From Flavobacteriales bacterium UBA7382 (GTDB taxonomy: Bacteria > Bacteroidota > Bacteroidia > Flavobacteriales_D > Sanyastnellaceae): 28,254 bases of DNA. This document shows, piece after piece, positions 1-8,155 of this stretch. The notes under the pieces were generated by a model, which was not told the DNA's origin, did no database searches, and worked only from the letters and a program-made list of their open reading frames with translations. Position 1 is the first letter of the stretch, and each line of letters begins with the position of its first letter. The stretch spans positions 1 to 28,254 of the forward strand of contig DKNS01000036.1 in NCBI GenBank assembly GCA_002469765.1, in the 5' to 3' direction. The position numbers and the translations under genes were made by a program.

Positions 1-155
1 TGCCTTTCGAGACTGAATTCCGTCGGGACGAACGCATCATCCGCTTCCTCACCACGAAGATGGACAAGCACCACATCGCTTACGCCGAAGGCCGCCGCGA
101 CAAGTCGAACCGCCAAGCCGCCCCTGCGAAAGCCGAGGGCACTGCCAAGGCCTAA
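1..155 (+). CDS. rpsF: 30S ribosomal protein S6, C-terminal part
   Basis: The window opens inside this gene; the frame starts at base 3 and stops with TAA at 153-155. About 50 C-terminal residues are visible. They include a segment reading FRRDERIIRFLTTKMDKHHI, which matches the last strand and helix of S6, followed by a basic, Ala-rich tail of the kind many bacterial S6 proteins carry. S6 binds the central domain of 16S rRNA together with S18. The assignment is strengthened by rpsR starting 11 bases downstream and rplI after that, the classic rpsF-rpsR-rplI ribosomal protein operon. The N-terminal half lies outside the window. Confidence 0.9.
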   Translation, partial: PFETEFRRDERIIRFLTTKMDKHHIAYAEGRRDKSNRQAAPAKAEGTAKA

Positions 156-166
156 TCTCACTCGTT

Positions 167-430
167 ATGGCAGACAAGAAAGTACGCTATCTGAACCCCA
201 TCGACATTGAAACGAAAGCTGAGCGTTACTGCCGCTTTCGCAAGAAGGGCATCAAGTACATTGATTACAAGGACGCCGACTTCCTCTTGATGTTGTGCAA
301 CCCTCAGGGCAAGATCTTGCCCCGTCGGTTGACTGGCACCAGCCTGAAGTATCAGCGCAAGGCATCCCAGGCCATCAAGAAAGCCCGCCACCTCGCTTTG
401 ATGCCTTACGTTGCTGACAACCTCCGTTAA
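167..430 (+). CDS. rpsR: 30S ribosomal protein S18
   Basis: An 87-residue basic protein, the usual length for S18. It has the family's signature segments: a YCRFRKKGIKYIDYKD stretch at about residues 21-36, then GKILPRRLTGTSLKYQRK, then a basic helix ending in KKARHLALMPY. S18 pairs with S6 on the platform of the 30S subunit. The ATG at 167 follows the rpsF stop by 11 bases, and rplI begins 11 bases after its own stop, so the three are almost certainly co-transcribed. No internal anomaly is visible. Confidence 0.98.
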   Translation: MADKKVRYLNPIDIETKAERYCRFRKKGIKYIDYKDADFLLMLCNPQGKILPRRLTGTSLKYQRKASQAIKKARHLALMPYVADNLR

Positions 431-441
431 TCCCGAGCATC

Positions 442-888
442 ATGGACATCATTCTCAAGCAAGACGTCGACCTGCTCGGAAGCAAGTATGACGTGGTCAC
501 CGTCAAGGACGGCTACGCACGGAACTTCCTCATCCCAAAAGGATTGGCCGTTACGGCGACCAAGTCCAACGTGAAGGTGAACGACGAAGTGATTCGCCAG
601 CAGGCACACAAAGCGACCAAAGCGAAGGAAGCTGCAGACGCCATTGCAGCCAAGCTCGAAGGCCTCAGCCTCAAGCTCGGTGCCAAGGCTGGAGAAAACG
701 GCAAGATCTTCGGGTCTGTCAACTCCATCCAATTGGCCGATGCCATCCAGGGCGCGGGTTACGACATCGAGCGCAAGCAAATTCAGCTTGCCGACGACAC
801 CATCAAAGAACTTGGTTCATACGAAGCCACGGTGAAACTCCACAAAGAAGTGATCGTGACGGTCAACTTCGAAGTGGTCGCCGAGTGA
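442..888 (+). CDS. rplI: 50S ribosomal protein L9
   Basis: This 148-residue protein has the two-domain design of L9. The N-terminal rRNA-binding domain begins MDIILKQDVDLLGSKYD and contains the conserved GYARNFLIPKGLA segment at about residues 24-36. A long charged, Ala/Lys-rich connecting helix follows, and then a C-terminal globular domain with GKIFGSVNSIQLADAI. L9 binds 23S rRNA at the base of the L1 stalk and helps maintain reading frame. It is the last gene of the rpsF-rpsR-rplI operon and is followed within 30 bases by a strong intrinsic terminator. Confidence 0.98.
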   Translation: MDIILKQDVDLLGSKYDVVTVKDGYARNFLIPKGLAVTATKSNVKVNDEVIRQQAHKATKAKEAADAIAAKLEGLSLKLGAKAGENGKIFGSVNSIQLADAIQGAGYDIERKQIQLADDTIKELGSYEATVKLHKEVIVTVNFEVVAE

Positions 889-911
889 CCTCGATTCAAC
901 ACTGAATTCTC

Positions 912-942
912 AAAAGCCCCGCACCAAGCGGGGCTTTTTTTT
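912..942 (+). terminator. Rho-independent terminator after rplI
   Basis: A perfect 7-bp GC stem (GCCCCGC at 916-922 pairing with GCGGGGC at 928-934) has a 5-base loop and is followed by eight T at 935-942. Four A precede the stem and extend the pairing. It closes the ribosomal protein operon and separates it from uvrB. Confidence 0.93.
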
Positions 943-981
943 GCCTGAACATTTTCATCTCGCACGTACTTTCACCTCCGC

Positions 982-3009
982 ATGTCCACCTTCCGAATCG
1001 ACAGCCCTTTCACCCCACAGGGAGACCAACCCGAAGCCATCCGCCAATTGGTTGAAGGGGTGCATGACGGGACGGAGCACCAGGTGCTTCTCGGGGTGAC
1101 GGGCTCGGGCAAGACGTTCACCATGGCAAATGTGATTGCGGAAACGCAGAGGCCCACACTCGTCCTCAGCCACAACAAAACCTTGGCAGCCCAGCTCTAC
1201 AGCGAATTCAAAGCCTTCTTTCCAGACAATTTGGTCGAGTATTTTGTGAGTTATTACGACTACTACCAACCGGAAGCGTTCATCCCGTCGTCGAACACGT
1301 TCATCGAGAAGGACCTTCAGATCAACGACGAGATTGAAAAGCTCAGGCTTTCCGCCACATCCGCCTTGCTGAGTGGCCGCCGCGACGTCATTGTGGTCGC
1401 CAGCATCAGCTGCATTTACGGCATCGGCAACCCCGTGGAATTCCACAAAAACGTGGTCTCGCTTGAAGTGGGGCAACGCCTGACGCGCAACGACCTGCTT
1501 CATCGGCTGGTGACGAGCTTGTACAGCAGGGCCGTGACCGACTTCAAGCGCGGGAGCTTTCGCGTCAAAGGCGACACCGTGGACGTCCACTTGGCTTACG
1601 CCGACCACGCCGTGCGGGTTGAATTCTGGGACGACGAAATCGAGCGTTTGTCGTCCATTGACCCGGAGTCGGGACAGACCCTCCATGGGTTTGAGCAATT
1701 CACGATTTACCCGGCCAACCTATTTGTGAGCAGCAAGGAGACCACGAACACGGCGGTTTGGGAAATCCAGAAGGACTTGGAAAAGCAAAAAAGTCACTTC
1801 AACGAACAGTCCCGATTTTTGGAATCCAAGCGTCTGGAAGAACGAACGTTGTATGACTTGGAAATGATCAAAGAACTGGGCTTCTGCTCGGGGATTGAGA
1901 ACTATTCCCGGTATTTCGACCGCCGCCAACCTGGAGAACGTCCATTCTGTTTGCTAGATTACTTCGCGAAGGACTTCTTGGTGATGATTGACGAGAGCCA
2001 CGTCACTGTGCCCCAAATCGGCGCCATGTTTGGCGGCGACCGCGCAAGGAAGGTGACCTTGGTCGACCACGGCTTTCGACTGCCATCGGCCTTGGACAAC
2101 CGCCCGCTGACCCACGACGAGTTCAAGAGCATCGTCCATCAAACCGTCTACGTCAGCGCCACACCTGCGGACTACGAACTGGAACGCGCCGAGGGGGTCA
2201 TTGTCGAGCAAGTCATCCGCCCCACGGGGCTTCTGGACCCCCCGATTGAGGTGAAGCCCTGCGACAACCAGGTCGACGATTTGGTGTTGGAAATTCGGAA
2301 AACCATCGCCGACGATGAACGTGTGCTGGTCACCACCCTGACCAAGCGTATGGCAGAGGAGTTGACCAAATACTTCGACCGCCTCAGCATCAAAACACGG
2401 TACATCCACTCGGATGTCAAGACCCTAGATCGCGTGGAAATTTTGCGAGAACTCAGAGACGGAGCCTTCGACGTCCTGGTTGGGGTGAATCTCCTTCGCG
2501 AAGGCTTGGACTTGCCAGAGGTCAGCCTTGTGGCCATCATGGATGCCGACAAGGAGGGCTTCCTTCGGAGCAATCGAAGCCTGACCCAAACTGCGGGTCG
2601 GGCCGCTCGTAACGTCAACGGCAGGGTCATCATGTACGCCGACAAGGTCACCGACAGCATGGCCGCCACCATCGAAGAGACGGAGCGGAGGCGCGAGAAG
2701 CAAATGGCCTTCAACAAAAGCAATGGCATGGCGCCCGTTCAGGTCAAGAAAGAAAAACGGACCCTGTTTGAACAGAGCGACGCTGTGACGAACCGCCCCA
2801 AGAACTACGCCGCGGAATCCGACCACGTCCCCTTGGTGGCGTCCGATCCGGTGGTGCAAAACATGGGGGGAGCGCAACTCGACAAGCTCATGGCCAAGAC
2901 CAAGAAAGACATGGAACGCGCTGCAAAAGCCATGGAGTTCATGGAAGCGGCCCGGCTGCGAGACGAGCTGTTCGCCCTAGAAGTGCGACGCAAAGAGGTC
3001 AAGGGGTAA
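982..3009 (+). CDS. uvrB: UvrABC excision nuclease subunit B (UvrB)
   Basis: At 675 residues this is a full-length UvrB, the helicase-like damage-verification subunit of nucleotide excision repair, which is loaded by UvrA and recruits the nuclease UvrC. Walker A is GVTGSGKT at residues 38-45. The beta-hairpin that inserts between DNA strands follows at about residue 90 onward (YYDYYQPEAFIP). The DEAD-like motif II is DESH, before VTVPQIG. Helicase motifs V/VI are seen as GVNLLREGLDLPEVS and QTAGRAARN. The last 35 or so residues form the UVR domain (LDKLMAKTKKDMERAAKAME) that contacts UvrC. The ATG at 982 starts about 40 bases after the rplI terminator, so it must have its own promoter. A weak -7-like TACTTTCA lies at 967-974. 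Confidence 0.98.
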   Translation: MSTFRIDSPFTPQGDQPEAIRQLVEGVHDGTEHQVLLGVTGSGKTFTMANVIAETQRPTLVLSHNKTLAAQLYSEFKAFFPDNLVEYFVSYYDYYQPEAFIPSSNTFIEKDLQINDEIEKLRLSATSALLSGRRDVIVVASISCIYGIGNPVEFHKNVVSLEVGQRLTRNDLLHRLVTSLYSRAVTDFKRGSFRVKGDTVDVHLAYADHAVRVEFWDDEIERLSSIDPESGQTLHGFEQFTIYPANLFVSSKETTNTAVWEIQKDLEKQKSHFNEQSRFLESKRLEERTLYDLEMIKELGFCSGIENYSRYFDRRQPGERPFCLLDYFAKDFLVMIDESHVTVPQIGAMFGGDRARKVTLVDHGFRLPSALDNRPLTHDEFKSIVHQTVYVSATPADYELERAEGVIVEQVIRPTGLLDPPIEVKPCDNQVDDLVLEIRKTIADDERVLVTTLTKRMAEELTKYFDRLSIKTRYIHSDVKTLDRVEILRELRDGAFDVLVGVNLLREGLDLPEVSLVAIMDADKEGFLRSNRSLTQTAGRAARNVNGRVIMYADKVTDSMAATIEETERRREKQMAFNKSNGMAPVQVKKEKRTLFEQSDAVTNRPKNYAAESDHVPLVASDPVVQNMGGAQLDKLMAKTKKDMERAAKAMEFMEAARLRDELFALEVRRKEVKG

Positions 3010-3018
3010 ATTTGACGC

Positions 3019-3414
3019 ATGACGAAGTGCGGTTTTGTTTGGATTGCAATGGGGGTAGGCATGCTGGGTTGCCGCACCACTCAAACCGTCTCCAACGACC
3101 AGGCCTCCCTGTCAAATCTCGCGCCTTTTCAAGTGGTGCGCGCCTGGGTGGACGGCGACTCGTTGAGAAGTGTGGTCCAATACAGCGGAGGCTGTGACGG
3201 CCACGATTTTTCGCTTCGCAAGACTTCCCCCCTTCAGAAAAGCCTCCCGCCAAAGCAACCCATCGCCTGGGACCATCGTTCCGATGACCCCTGCCGAGCC
3301 TTGGTGGTGGACACCATTTCCACATCTGTGGTTCATCTGCGGGGCACTCCGCATGGCGTGACCATCTTGCTCCTGGATCAATGGGAATTTGAACTCCCTT
3401 ACACCTACCCATGA
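3019..3414 (+). CDS. Small predicted lipoprotein of unknown function
   Basis: A 131-residue protein that I do not recognise as a named family. The N-terminus (MTKCGFVWIAMGVGMLGCRT) is short and hydrophobic and ends in a lipobox-like LGC with Cys18, suggesting signal peptidase II processing and lipid anchoring. The mature part contains SVVQYSGGCDGHDFSL at about residues 51-66, a GGC-x-x-H pattern I associate with small uncharacterised Bacteroidota lipoproteins, plus a second Cys in DDPCRALVVD. It begins 9 bases after uvrB and overlaps the next gene by the ATGA quadruplet (3411-3414). It is therefore probably translated with the secreted protease downstream, and a role as its periplasmic or outer-membrane partner is possible but unproven. 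Confidence 0.75.
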   Translation: MTKCGFVWIAMGVGMLGCRTTQTVSNDQASLSNLAPFQVVRAWVDGDSLRSVVQYSGGCDGHDFSLRKTSPLQKSLPPKQPIAWDHRSDDPCRALVVDTISTSVVHLRGTPHGVTILLLDQWEFELPYTYP

Positions 3415-5657
3415 ATTTGAAATCTTCCCTTTTCTTGGCCCTGGCCCTTCTAGGCTTTTCGGCCACATCCCAAGCCCAAATCACCTTTGGAGGTGAGCCC
3501 TTTCACACCCAGGAATTCCCTGCAGCACACGCCCTTCCTGCCCTGGACCGCGCAACCTTGGCTGAAGAGGACCACGTCACAGACCGCTTCAAAGAGGCGC
3601 CATGGCGATTCGGCGTGGAACACGACGTTGCTTGGTCTTGTGATGACCATGGGGCATGGACCCTCGAACAAGCCCACAAAGTGTGGCGCATGGTCGTGGA
3701 CGCGCCTGGCGCCACGTGCATGTCTGTGCGCTTCAGCGCATACGACGTACCCAAGGGTGGACTGCTCTTCTTGTATGACGCCCATGGAGGGGACGTCCTA
3801 GGCGCGCTGGACCACCGCAACAAGAAGCCTTGGGGAGGCTTGGCCACAGGGGTCGTGCTCACGGAGAAGTTGGTTGTGGAATACCGCCAGCCCATTCACA
3901 TCGACGCCATGCCGACGTTGGCAATCGACCAAGTCGTCCAAGGGTACCGGTTGCTCAGCGGGTGGCCCCACGGCGACGACGTCGACCGCGGGCCCTTCGG
4001 CAACAGCGGCGCCTGCAACATCAATGTCAACTGCCCGGAAGGTGCAACCTGGACGACGGAAAAGCGCAGTGTGGCCCTCATCGTTCAAGGCGGCTTTGCA
4101 GCTTGCTCTGGAGGCATGGTGAACAACACGGCCAACGACGGAACGCCCTACTTCTTGACCGCGAACCACTGCTTGGGCAACCCAGGCAACTGGGTGTACT
4201 ACTTCAACCACGAGTCGGCCACGTGCAACGGCAACACCGGCCCCACCAACCAAAGCGTCAGCGGAGGAACCCTTCTCGCCAGCAGCGGTCAATCCGACGT
4301 GGCTTTGATTGAATTGAGCCAAACGCCACCTGCAGATTTCAACGTGCAATACGCCGGTTGGGACGCCTCAGGAACGGTGCCCAGCAGCACGGTGAGTATC
4401 CACCACCCCTCGGGCGATTTGAAGAAAATTTGCTTCGACGACGACAGCCCTTCTCAACAGAACCAATTTGGGGCGGCCGTGTGGTACATAGATCAGTGGG
4501 AACTCGGCGTCACAGAGGGTGGCTCCTCCGGGGCCCCTCTGTTTGATCAAAACCACAGGGTCATCGGCCAGCTCTACGGCGGCGGCGCGGCGTGCGCAGG
4601 AAGCGTGAACAACGGGCAGCCCGACTGGTACGGCCGCTTCGACGTGAGTTGGGGGGTGGGACTCTCTGAATACCTCGATCCTGCAGGCACGGGGTCGTTG
4701 GTTTGGGACGGCTACCCCGACGGAGCAATCAGCTTTGAAAACGACGCGAGCGTGAATCTGGCCGGCGCGCCTGAAGGATTGGTCTGCGGCGTCCAGCCCA
4801 TCAACTTGGAGGTCACCCTCACCAACACAGGTACGAGCACCCTGACAAGCTGCATGCTGGAATACACCATTAACGACGGAGCCACCCAAAACCAGTCTTG
4901 GGCGGGGTCGTTGGCCCAATTCGAGACCGACGTCATCACCCTTCCCACGTTTTGGAGTCAAGGCGGCACCAATACGGTCGAGGTGAACGTCACCTCCCCC
5001 AACGGCAACGACGACGACAACGTACTTAACAACACCACCACGGCGGAATTCTCGGCCACGTCAGGCCCCACCACCACAATTCACTTCTCCTTGGTGTTGG
5101 ACGAATACCCCGACGAGACCACCTGGGAATTGGTCCAACTCGGTCAAGTCCTTTACGAAGGCGGGCCTTACAACGACGACCAAGCAAGCGAAACCCTCAT
5201 GGAGTCCTTCTGCCTGGAAGAAGGCTGTTACATCTTCCGAATCTTCGACGATTACGAAGACGGCATTTGCTGTGAGTATGGCGAAGGAAGCTGGTCGCTG
5301 ATGGACATCGCAGGCGACATGGTTTGGAACGGCTCATCGCTGGCCACAGGCGGAGAGTTTGGCGCCTCGGAGCAGTTCATCTTCTGCACCGACGACATCT
5401 CCTCGATTGAAAGCGCCGCACCCGTCCAACTGCAGGTCTACCCCGTGCCCGCGCGTGATGTCGTGCACGTGAAGTGGCCCGCTGCGGAGGGACGAGCCAC
5501 GGTTCGGGATGCGGTGGGGCGGTCCATTCTCCACACCCACATCGGTGAATCGCAAACACTTTGGAACACCTCTGCTTGGCCAGCTGGCCCTTACACTTTG
5601 GAGTGGTTGGGGACCCACGGCGCACGTAAAGTGGTTCGTCTGGTTGTCACACACTGA
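3411..5657 (+). CDS. T9SS-exported lysyl-endopeptidase-like serine protease
   Basis: A 748-residue multidomain secreted protein. It has a Sec signal peptide (about 1-22, ending SATSQAQ) and then a propeptide-like region to about residue 195. The trypsin-fold catalytic domain (about 196-425) resembles Achromobacter lysyl endopeptidase (MEROPS S1 family). The triad is visible as His253 in TANHC, Asp296 in SDVALIEL and Ser373 in GGSSGAPL, and a Cys-rich start (ACNINVNCPEG) is typical. A CARDB/Ig-like beta domain follows (about 450-555), then an acidic, Cys-containing beta module (about 555-660). Last comes a type A T9SS sorting domain (about 670-748) with the YPVPARD motif. Lys specificity is inferred from family resemblance only. 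The ATG overlaps the upstream lipoprotein stop. Confidence 0.9.
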   Translation: MNLKSSLFLALALLGFSATSQAQITFGGEPFHTQEFPAAHALPALDRATLAEEDHVTDRFKEAPWRFGVEHDVAWSCDDHGAWTLEQAHKVWRMVVDAPGATCMSVRFSAYDVPKGGLLFLYDAHGGDVLGALDHRNKKPWGGLATGVVLTEKLVVEYRQPIHIDAMPTLAIDQVVQGYRLLSGWPHGDDVDRGPFGNSGACNINVNCPEGATWTTEKRSVALIVQGGFAACSGGMVNNTANDGTPYFLTANHCLGNPGNWVYYFNHESATCNGNTGPTNQSVSGGTLLASSGQSDVALIELSQTPPADFNVQYAGWDASGTVPSSTVSIHHPSGDLKKICFDDDSPSQQNQFGAAVWYIDQWELGVTEGGSSGAPLFDQNHRVIGQLYGGGAACAGSVNNGQPDWYGRFDVSWGVGLSEYLDPAGTGSLVWDGYPDGAISFENDASVNLAGAPEGLVCGVQPINLEVTLTNTGTSTLTSCMLEYTINDGATQNQSWAGSLAQFETDVITLPTFWSQGGTNTVEVNVTSPNGNDDDNVLNNTTTAEFSATSGPTTTIHFSLVLDEYPDETTWELVQLGQVLYEGGPYNDDQASETLMESFCLEEGCYIFRIFDDYEDGICCEYGEGSWSLMDIAGDMVWNGSSLATGGEFGASEQFIFCTDDISSIESAAPVQLQVYPVPARDVVHVKWPAAEGRATVRDAVGRSILHTHIGESQTLWNTSAWPAGPYTLEWLGTHGARKVVRLVVTH

Positions 5658-5669
5658 CCTCGAGCGACC

Positions 5670-6755
5670 ATGATGTTGTCCGCTTCAGGCCTGGCAATTC
5701 ACGCTTTGTGGGCCTTGCGTTGGGATGGATTGGGACCCCGAAAAACCTCCTCCAAGGCCACTGACAAACTGCCTGACTCGTGCAGCGTAGTGGTGTGCTG
5801 CCACAATGAGGAGGCAAGGATTTCGGACTTTCACCAAGCACTGCTCCCAGCCCTGGTCCACGCCGAGTCTTGTGGGATGCACGTGCAGGTGGTGGCCGTC
5901 AACCACGGCAGCACAGACGGCACAGCGCAGGCGCTGGAAGCTTTGAGTGACCGGTCTGGATGGATTGTGGTGCACCAAGCGCGGACCCGCCCTTCGAAAA
6001 AGGAAGCCCTGGAAGCAGGCATGCTCGCGGCGACAGGAGAATCTGTGGTGGTCACAGACTTGGATTGCACCCCGTTGTCACCTGAATGGTTGGAGCTGAT
6101 GTTGCGCGGAGCTGCTGCACAATGGGATGTCTGTGTGGGTTTGAGCCTGCCCGTCCGCGGTGCAGGCCGGCTGCATGCACTTCAGCAACTCGAAGCTGAA
6201 CGGACAGCCCAAAAAGCCGTGGGCGCGGTGGTCCGTGCCCGCCCGTATCTCGGCTTTGGTCGAAACATGGCCTTCACCCGAGAAATGTGGGTGCGCGTTG
6301 GCGGCATGGCCAGCCACGTCCACATCCGAAGCGGAGACGACGACCTCTGGCTGCAAGAAGCTGTCGCGTTGGGTGCCCGGGTCTCGACGAACACCTCACC
6401 CAAGGCACAGACCGCCTCAGAGTGGCCGGCCACTTGGGAGGCGTGGCGAAGGCAAAAAACAAGGCATGTTTCCGCCAGCTCTGTGTACCCCGCAGCCACG
6501 CTGGCACGACTGGCCATGCCCAGCATTGGGACAGGGCTTCTTGCCGCCGGGGTTGTCCACAATCCTTCGGGGACATCGGTTCTTTGCGCGGTGTTAGCCC
6601 TGCTGCTGCGGGCCGTTACTTTCGGGTTGTTCTTGCACCATGCAGGTAGGCCAGCCCTTCGGGCGTGGACCCTCCTTCTGGAGCCCGCGGTGGGGATGTT
6701 CCGCAGCTGGGCATGGTGGAAGGGCGCAACCACTGATTCGACCGCATGGAAATGA
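5670..6755 (+). CDS. Family 2 glycosyltransferase, membrane-associated
   Basis: A 361-residue GT-A fold glycosyltransferase. The N-terminal motif VVCCHNEEARI (about 41-51) starts the nucleotide-sugar domain. The DxD-type metal motif is TDLD at 129-132, the acceptor/base motif is SGDDDLWLQEA at 221-231, and a QxxRH-type motif (RRQKTRH) follows at 260-266. Two hydrophobic segments near the C-terminus (about 272-298 and 302-325) look like membrane helices, and the N-terminus is also hydrophobic. The position that usually reads DD-x-S-x-D reads NHGSTD here (78-83), so two Asp are replaced. The donor and acceptor are unknown; cell-surface glycan or lipid glycosylation is likely. The gene starts 12 bases after the protease stop in the same frame and overlaps the sigma factor gene by 10 bases. 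Confidence 0.88.
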   Translation: MMLSASGLAIHALWALRWDGLGPRKTSSKATDKLPDSCSVVVCCHNEEARISDFHQALLPALVHAESCGMHVQVVAVNHGSTDGTAQALEALSDRSGWIVVHQARTRPSKKEALEAGMLAATGESVVVTDLDCTPLSPEWLELMLRGAAAQWDVCVGLSLPVRGAGRLHALQQLEAERTAQKAVGAVVRARPYLGFGRNMAFTREMWVRVGGMASHVHIRSGDDDLWLQEAVALGARVSTNTSPKAQTASEWPATWEAWRRQKTRHVSASSVYPAATLARLAMPSIGTGLLAAGVVHNPSGTSVLCAVLALLLRAVTFGLFLHHAGRPALRAWTLLLEPAVGMFRSWAWWKGATTDSTAWK

Positions 6756-7354
6756 ACCCCAACCTCTCTGAAAAAGCGCAACATGACGTTGCGTTGGTGA
6801 AGCGTGCGTTGGAGGACAAAGACCAGAAGGCCTACGCCGAATTGATGGACCGCTACCAAAGCGCCATATTTCACTTGGTCAACCGCATGGTGTTCAGCGA
6901 AGACGACGCGGAAGACTTGACCATCGAAACGTTCACCAAGGCCTTCAAGCGGTTGCACCAGTACACCCCTGCATTTGCCTTTTCAACGTGGCTGTTCAAA
7001 ATCGCCTCGAACCACACCATCGACTTCATTCGGAAGAAGCGCATCAACGCCCTTTCTCTCGACCGAGGGTTCACCAACCCCGAAGGCGACCAGATGGAAA
7101 TCAGCGTGAAAGACGATGGGCTTGACCCCATGGAAGCCTTGCAAAAGCAAGAGCGGATTGAACGGATGCGCGAGGTGGTGTCCCAACTCAAGGACCGCTA
7201 CAGAAGGCTGGTGGAGTTGCGGTATTTCGAAGAAAAGAGCTACGAAGAAATTTCCGAGGAACTCGGCCTGCCTCTGGGCACGGTGAAGGCTCAACTCTTC
7301 CGCGCCAGAGACATGATGGCCAAAGTCCTCGAGTCTTCCCGGGAAACCATTTGA
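6746..7354 (+). CDS. ECF-type RNA polymerase sigma factor
   Basis: A 202-residue sigma-70 family protein of ECF architecture. Region 2 (about 25-95) includes the core-binding DAEDLTIETFTKAFK stretch and the -10-recognition segment FSTWLFKIASNHTIDFIRKK. An acidic linker follows (NPEGDQMEISVKDDG). Region 4 (about 140-195) ends with the helix-turn-helix SYEEISEELGLPLGTVKAQL. No anti-sigma factor gene is adjacent, unlike many ECF systems. The gene begins inside the end of the glycosyltransferase gene (10-base overlap) and runs into rsmG, suggesting one transcript. Its regulon is not deducible from the sequence. Confidence 0.95.
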   Translation: MEMNPNLSEKAQHDVALVKRALEDKDQKAYAELMDRYQSAIFHLVNRMVFSEDDAEDLTIETFTKAFKRLHQYTPAFAFSTWLFKIASNHTIDFIRKKRINALSLDRGFTNPEGDQMEISVKDDGLDPMEALQKQERIERMREVVSQLKDRYRRLVELRYFEEKSYEEISEELGLPLGTVKAQLFRARDMMAKVLESSRETI

Positions 7355-7359
7355 CCACC

Positions 7360-7989
7360 ATGACGGCATCTGACGTCATCGCCCCCCATTTTCCGGAGCT
7401 TTCCGAGTCCCAACTTCAGCAACTTGACGCGTTGGCAAAAACCGTTTGGGCGTGGAACTCCAAGATCAACGTGATTTCGCGCAAAGACCCTTACGTCATG
7501 GAGCGACACGTCCTGCACAGTCTAGGCATCGCCAAGGTGATGCGTTTCAAACCTGGGACACACGTGTTGGATGTGGGCACAGGCGGAGGCTTTCCTGGGT
7601 TGCCCCTGGCCGTGATGCATCCTGACAGTGAGTTTGTCTTGTGCGACAGCATCGGTAAAAAAATCAAAGTGGTTGAGGCTGCAGCGAAAGCGGCAGGCCT
7701 GCAGAATGTAAAGGCCATCCACGCCCGCGCAGAACACGTGCCGGGCCAGTTTGACTTTGTGGTCAGTCGGGCTGTGACCCGGATGTCGGGGTTTTTGTCT
7801 TGGGTTGAAGGCAAGGTTGCTTCACGCCAAAATCACGAACTGGCCAACGGTGTATTGTACTTGAAAGGTGGGGATCTGACCGAAGAATTGGCTGAAGTCA
7901 CATCGCCACACACCCTGCACCACTTGCAAACGTGGTTCGACGATCCCTTTTTCGAAACCAAGCAGGTCGTTCACGTCAACTTGTCCTGA
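7360..7989 (+). CDS. rsmG: 16S rRNA (guanine-527-N7) methyltransferase RsmG/GidB
   Basis: RsmG makes m7G527 in 16S rRNA using S-adenosylmethionine. The family's N-terminal helix and NVISRKD signature are present (WNSKINVISRKD, about 32-43), then the helix leading to HVLHSLGI. The SAM-binding glycine loop is VLDVGTGGGFPGLPLAV, and the conserved VVSRAVTRM appears later. I chose the ATG at 7360 (209 residues); a TTG at 7351, overlapping the sigma factor TGA, would add three residues. The C-terminal half (KGGDLTEEL) is typical of the Bacteroidota form. It is the last gene of the plus-strand run that began at uvrB. Confidence 0.95.
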   Translation: MTASDVIAPHFPELSESQLQQLDALAKTVWAWNSKINVISRKDPYVMERHVLHSLGIAKVMRFKPGTHVLDVGTGGGFPGLPLAVMHPDSEFVLCDSIGKKIKVVEAAAKAAGLQNVKAIHARAEHVPGQFDFVVSRAVTRMSGFLSWVEGKVASRQNHELANGVLYLKGGDLTEELAEVTSPHTLHHLQTWFDDPFFETKQVVHVNLS

Positions 7990-8155
7990 CGGGCTGGCCG
8001 AACATGAAAGAAGGGAACCCTAAGGGCCCCCTTCTTAACCTGCAAGAAAATTGAAACCAACATGACCGCTGGCCATGTCATAGGAAAGACGAAGCCCTTT
8101 TTCAAGGGTTGCCTGAGCAAGGCGAAATTTTTCTCGTCCTCCCTAAAACCGGTGA
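7990..8155. other. Intergenic region between convergent rsmG and response regulator, with hairpin
   Basis: This 166-base gap has no convincing gene. It contains a perfect 8-bp inverted repeat, AAGAAGGG (8008-8015) with CCCTTCTT (8029-8036), enclosing a second 3-bp stem (CCC 8018-8020 with GGG 8024-8026). There is no long T tract, so it is a weak candidate for a terminator or RNA-stabilising structure at the 3' end of rsmG. A smaller CCCTT/AAGGG hairpin lies near 8094-8107 and could serve the minus-strand gene. Confidence 0.45.

Noticed and set aside
5655..5672. Possible readthrough fusion of the protease and glycosyltransferase (same frame, single TGA, four codons between)
   Set aside because: The T9SS sorting domain ends normally just before the TGA and the downstream protein is a cytoplasmic or membrane enzyme, so a fusion makes no sense topologically.
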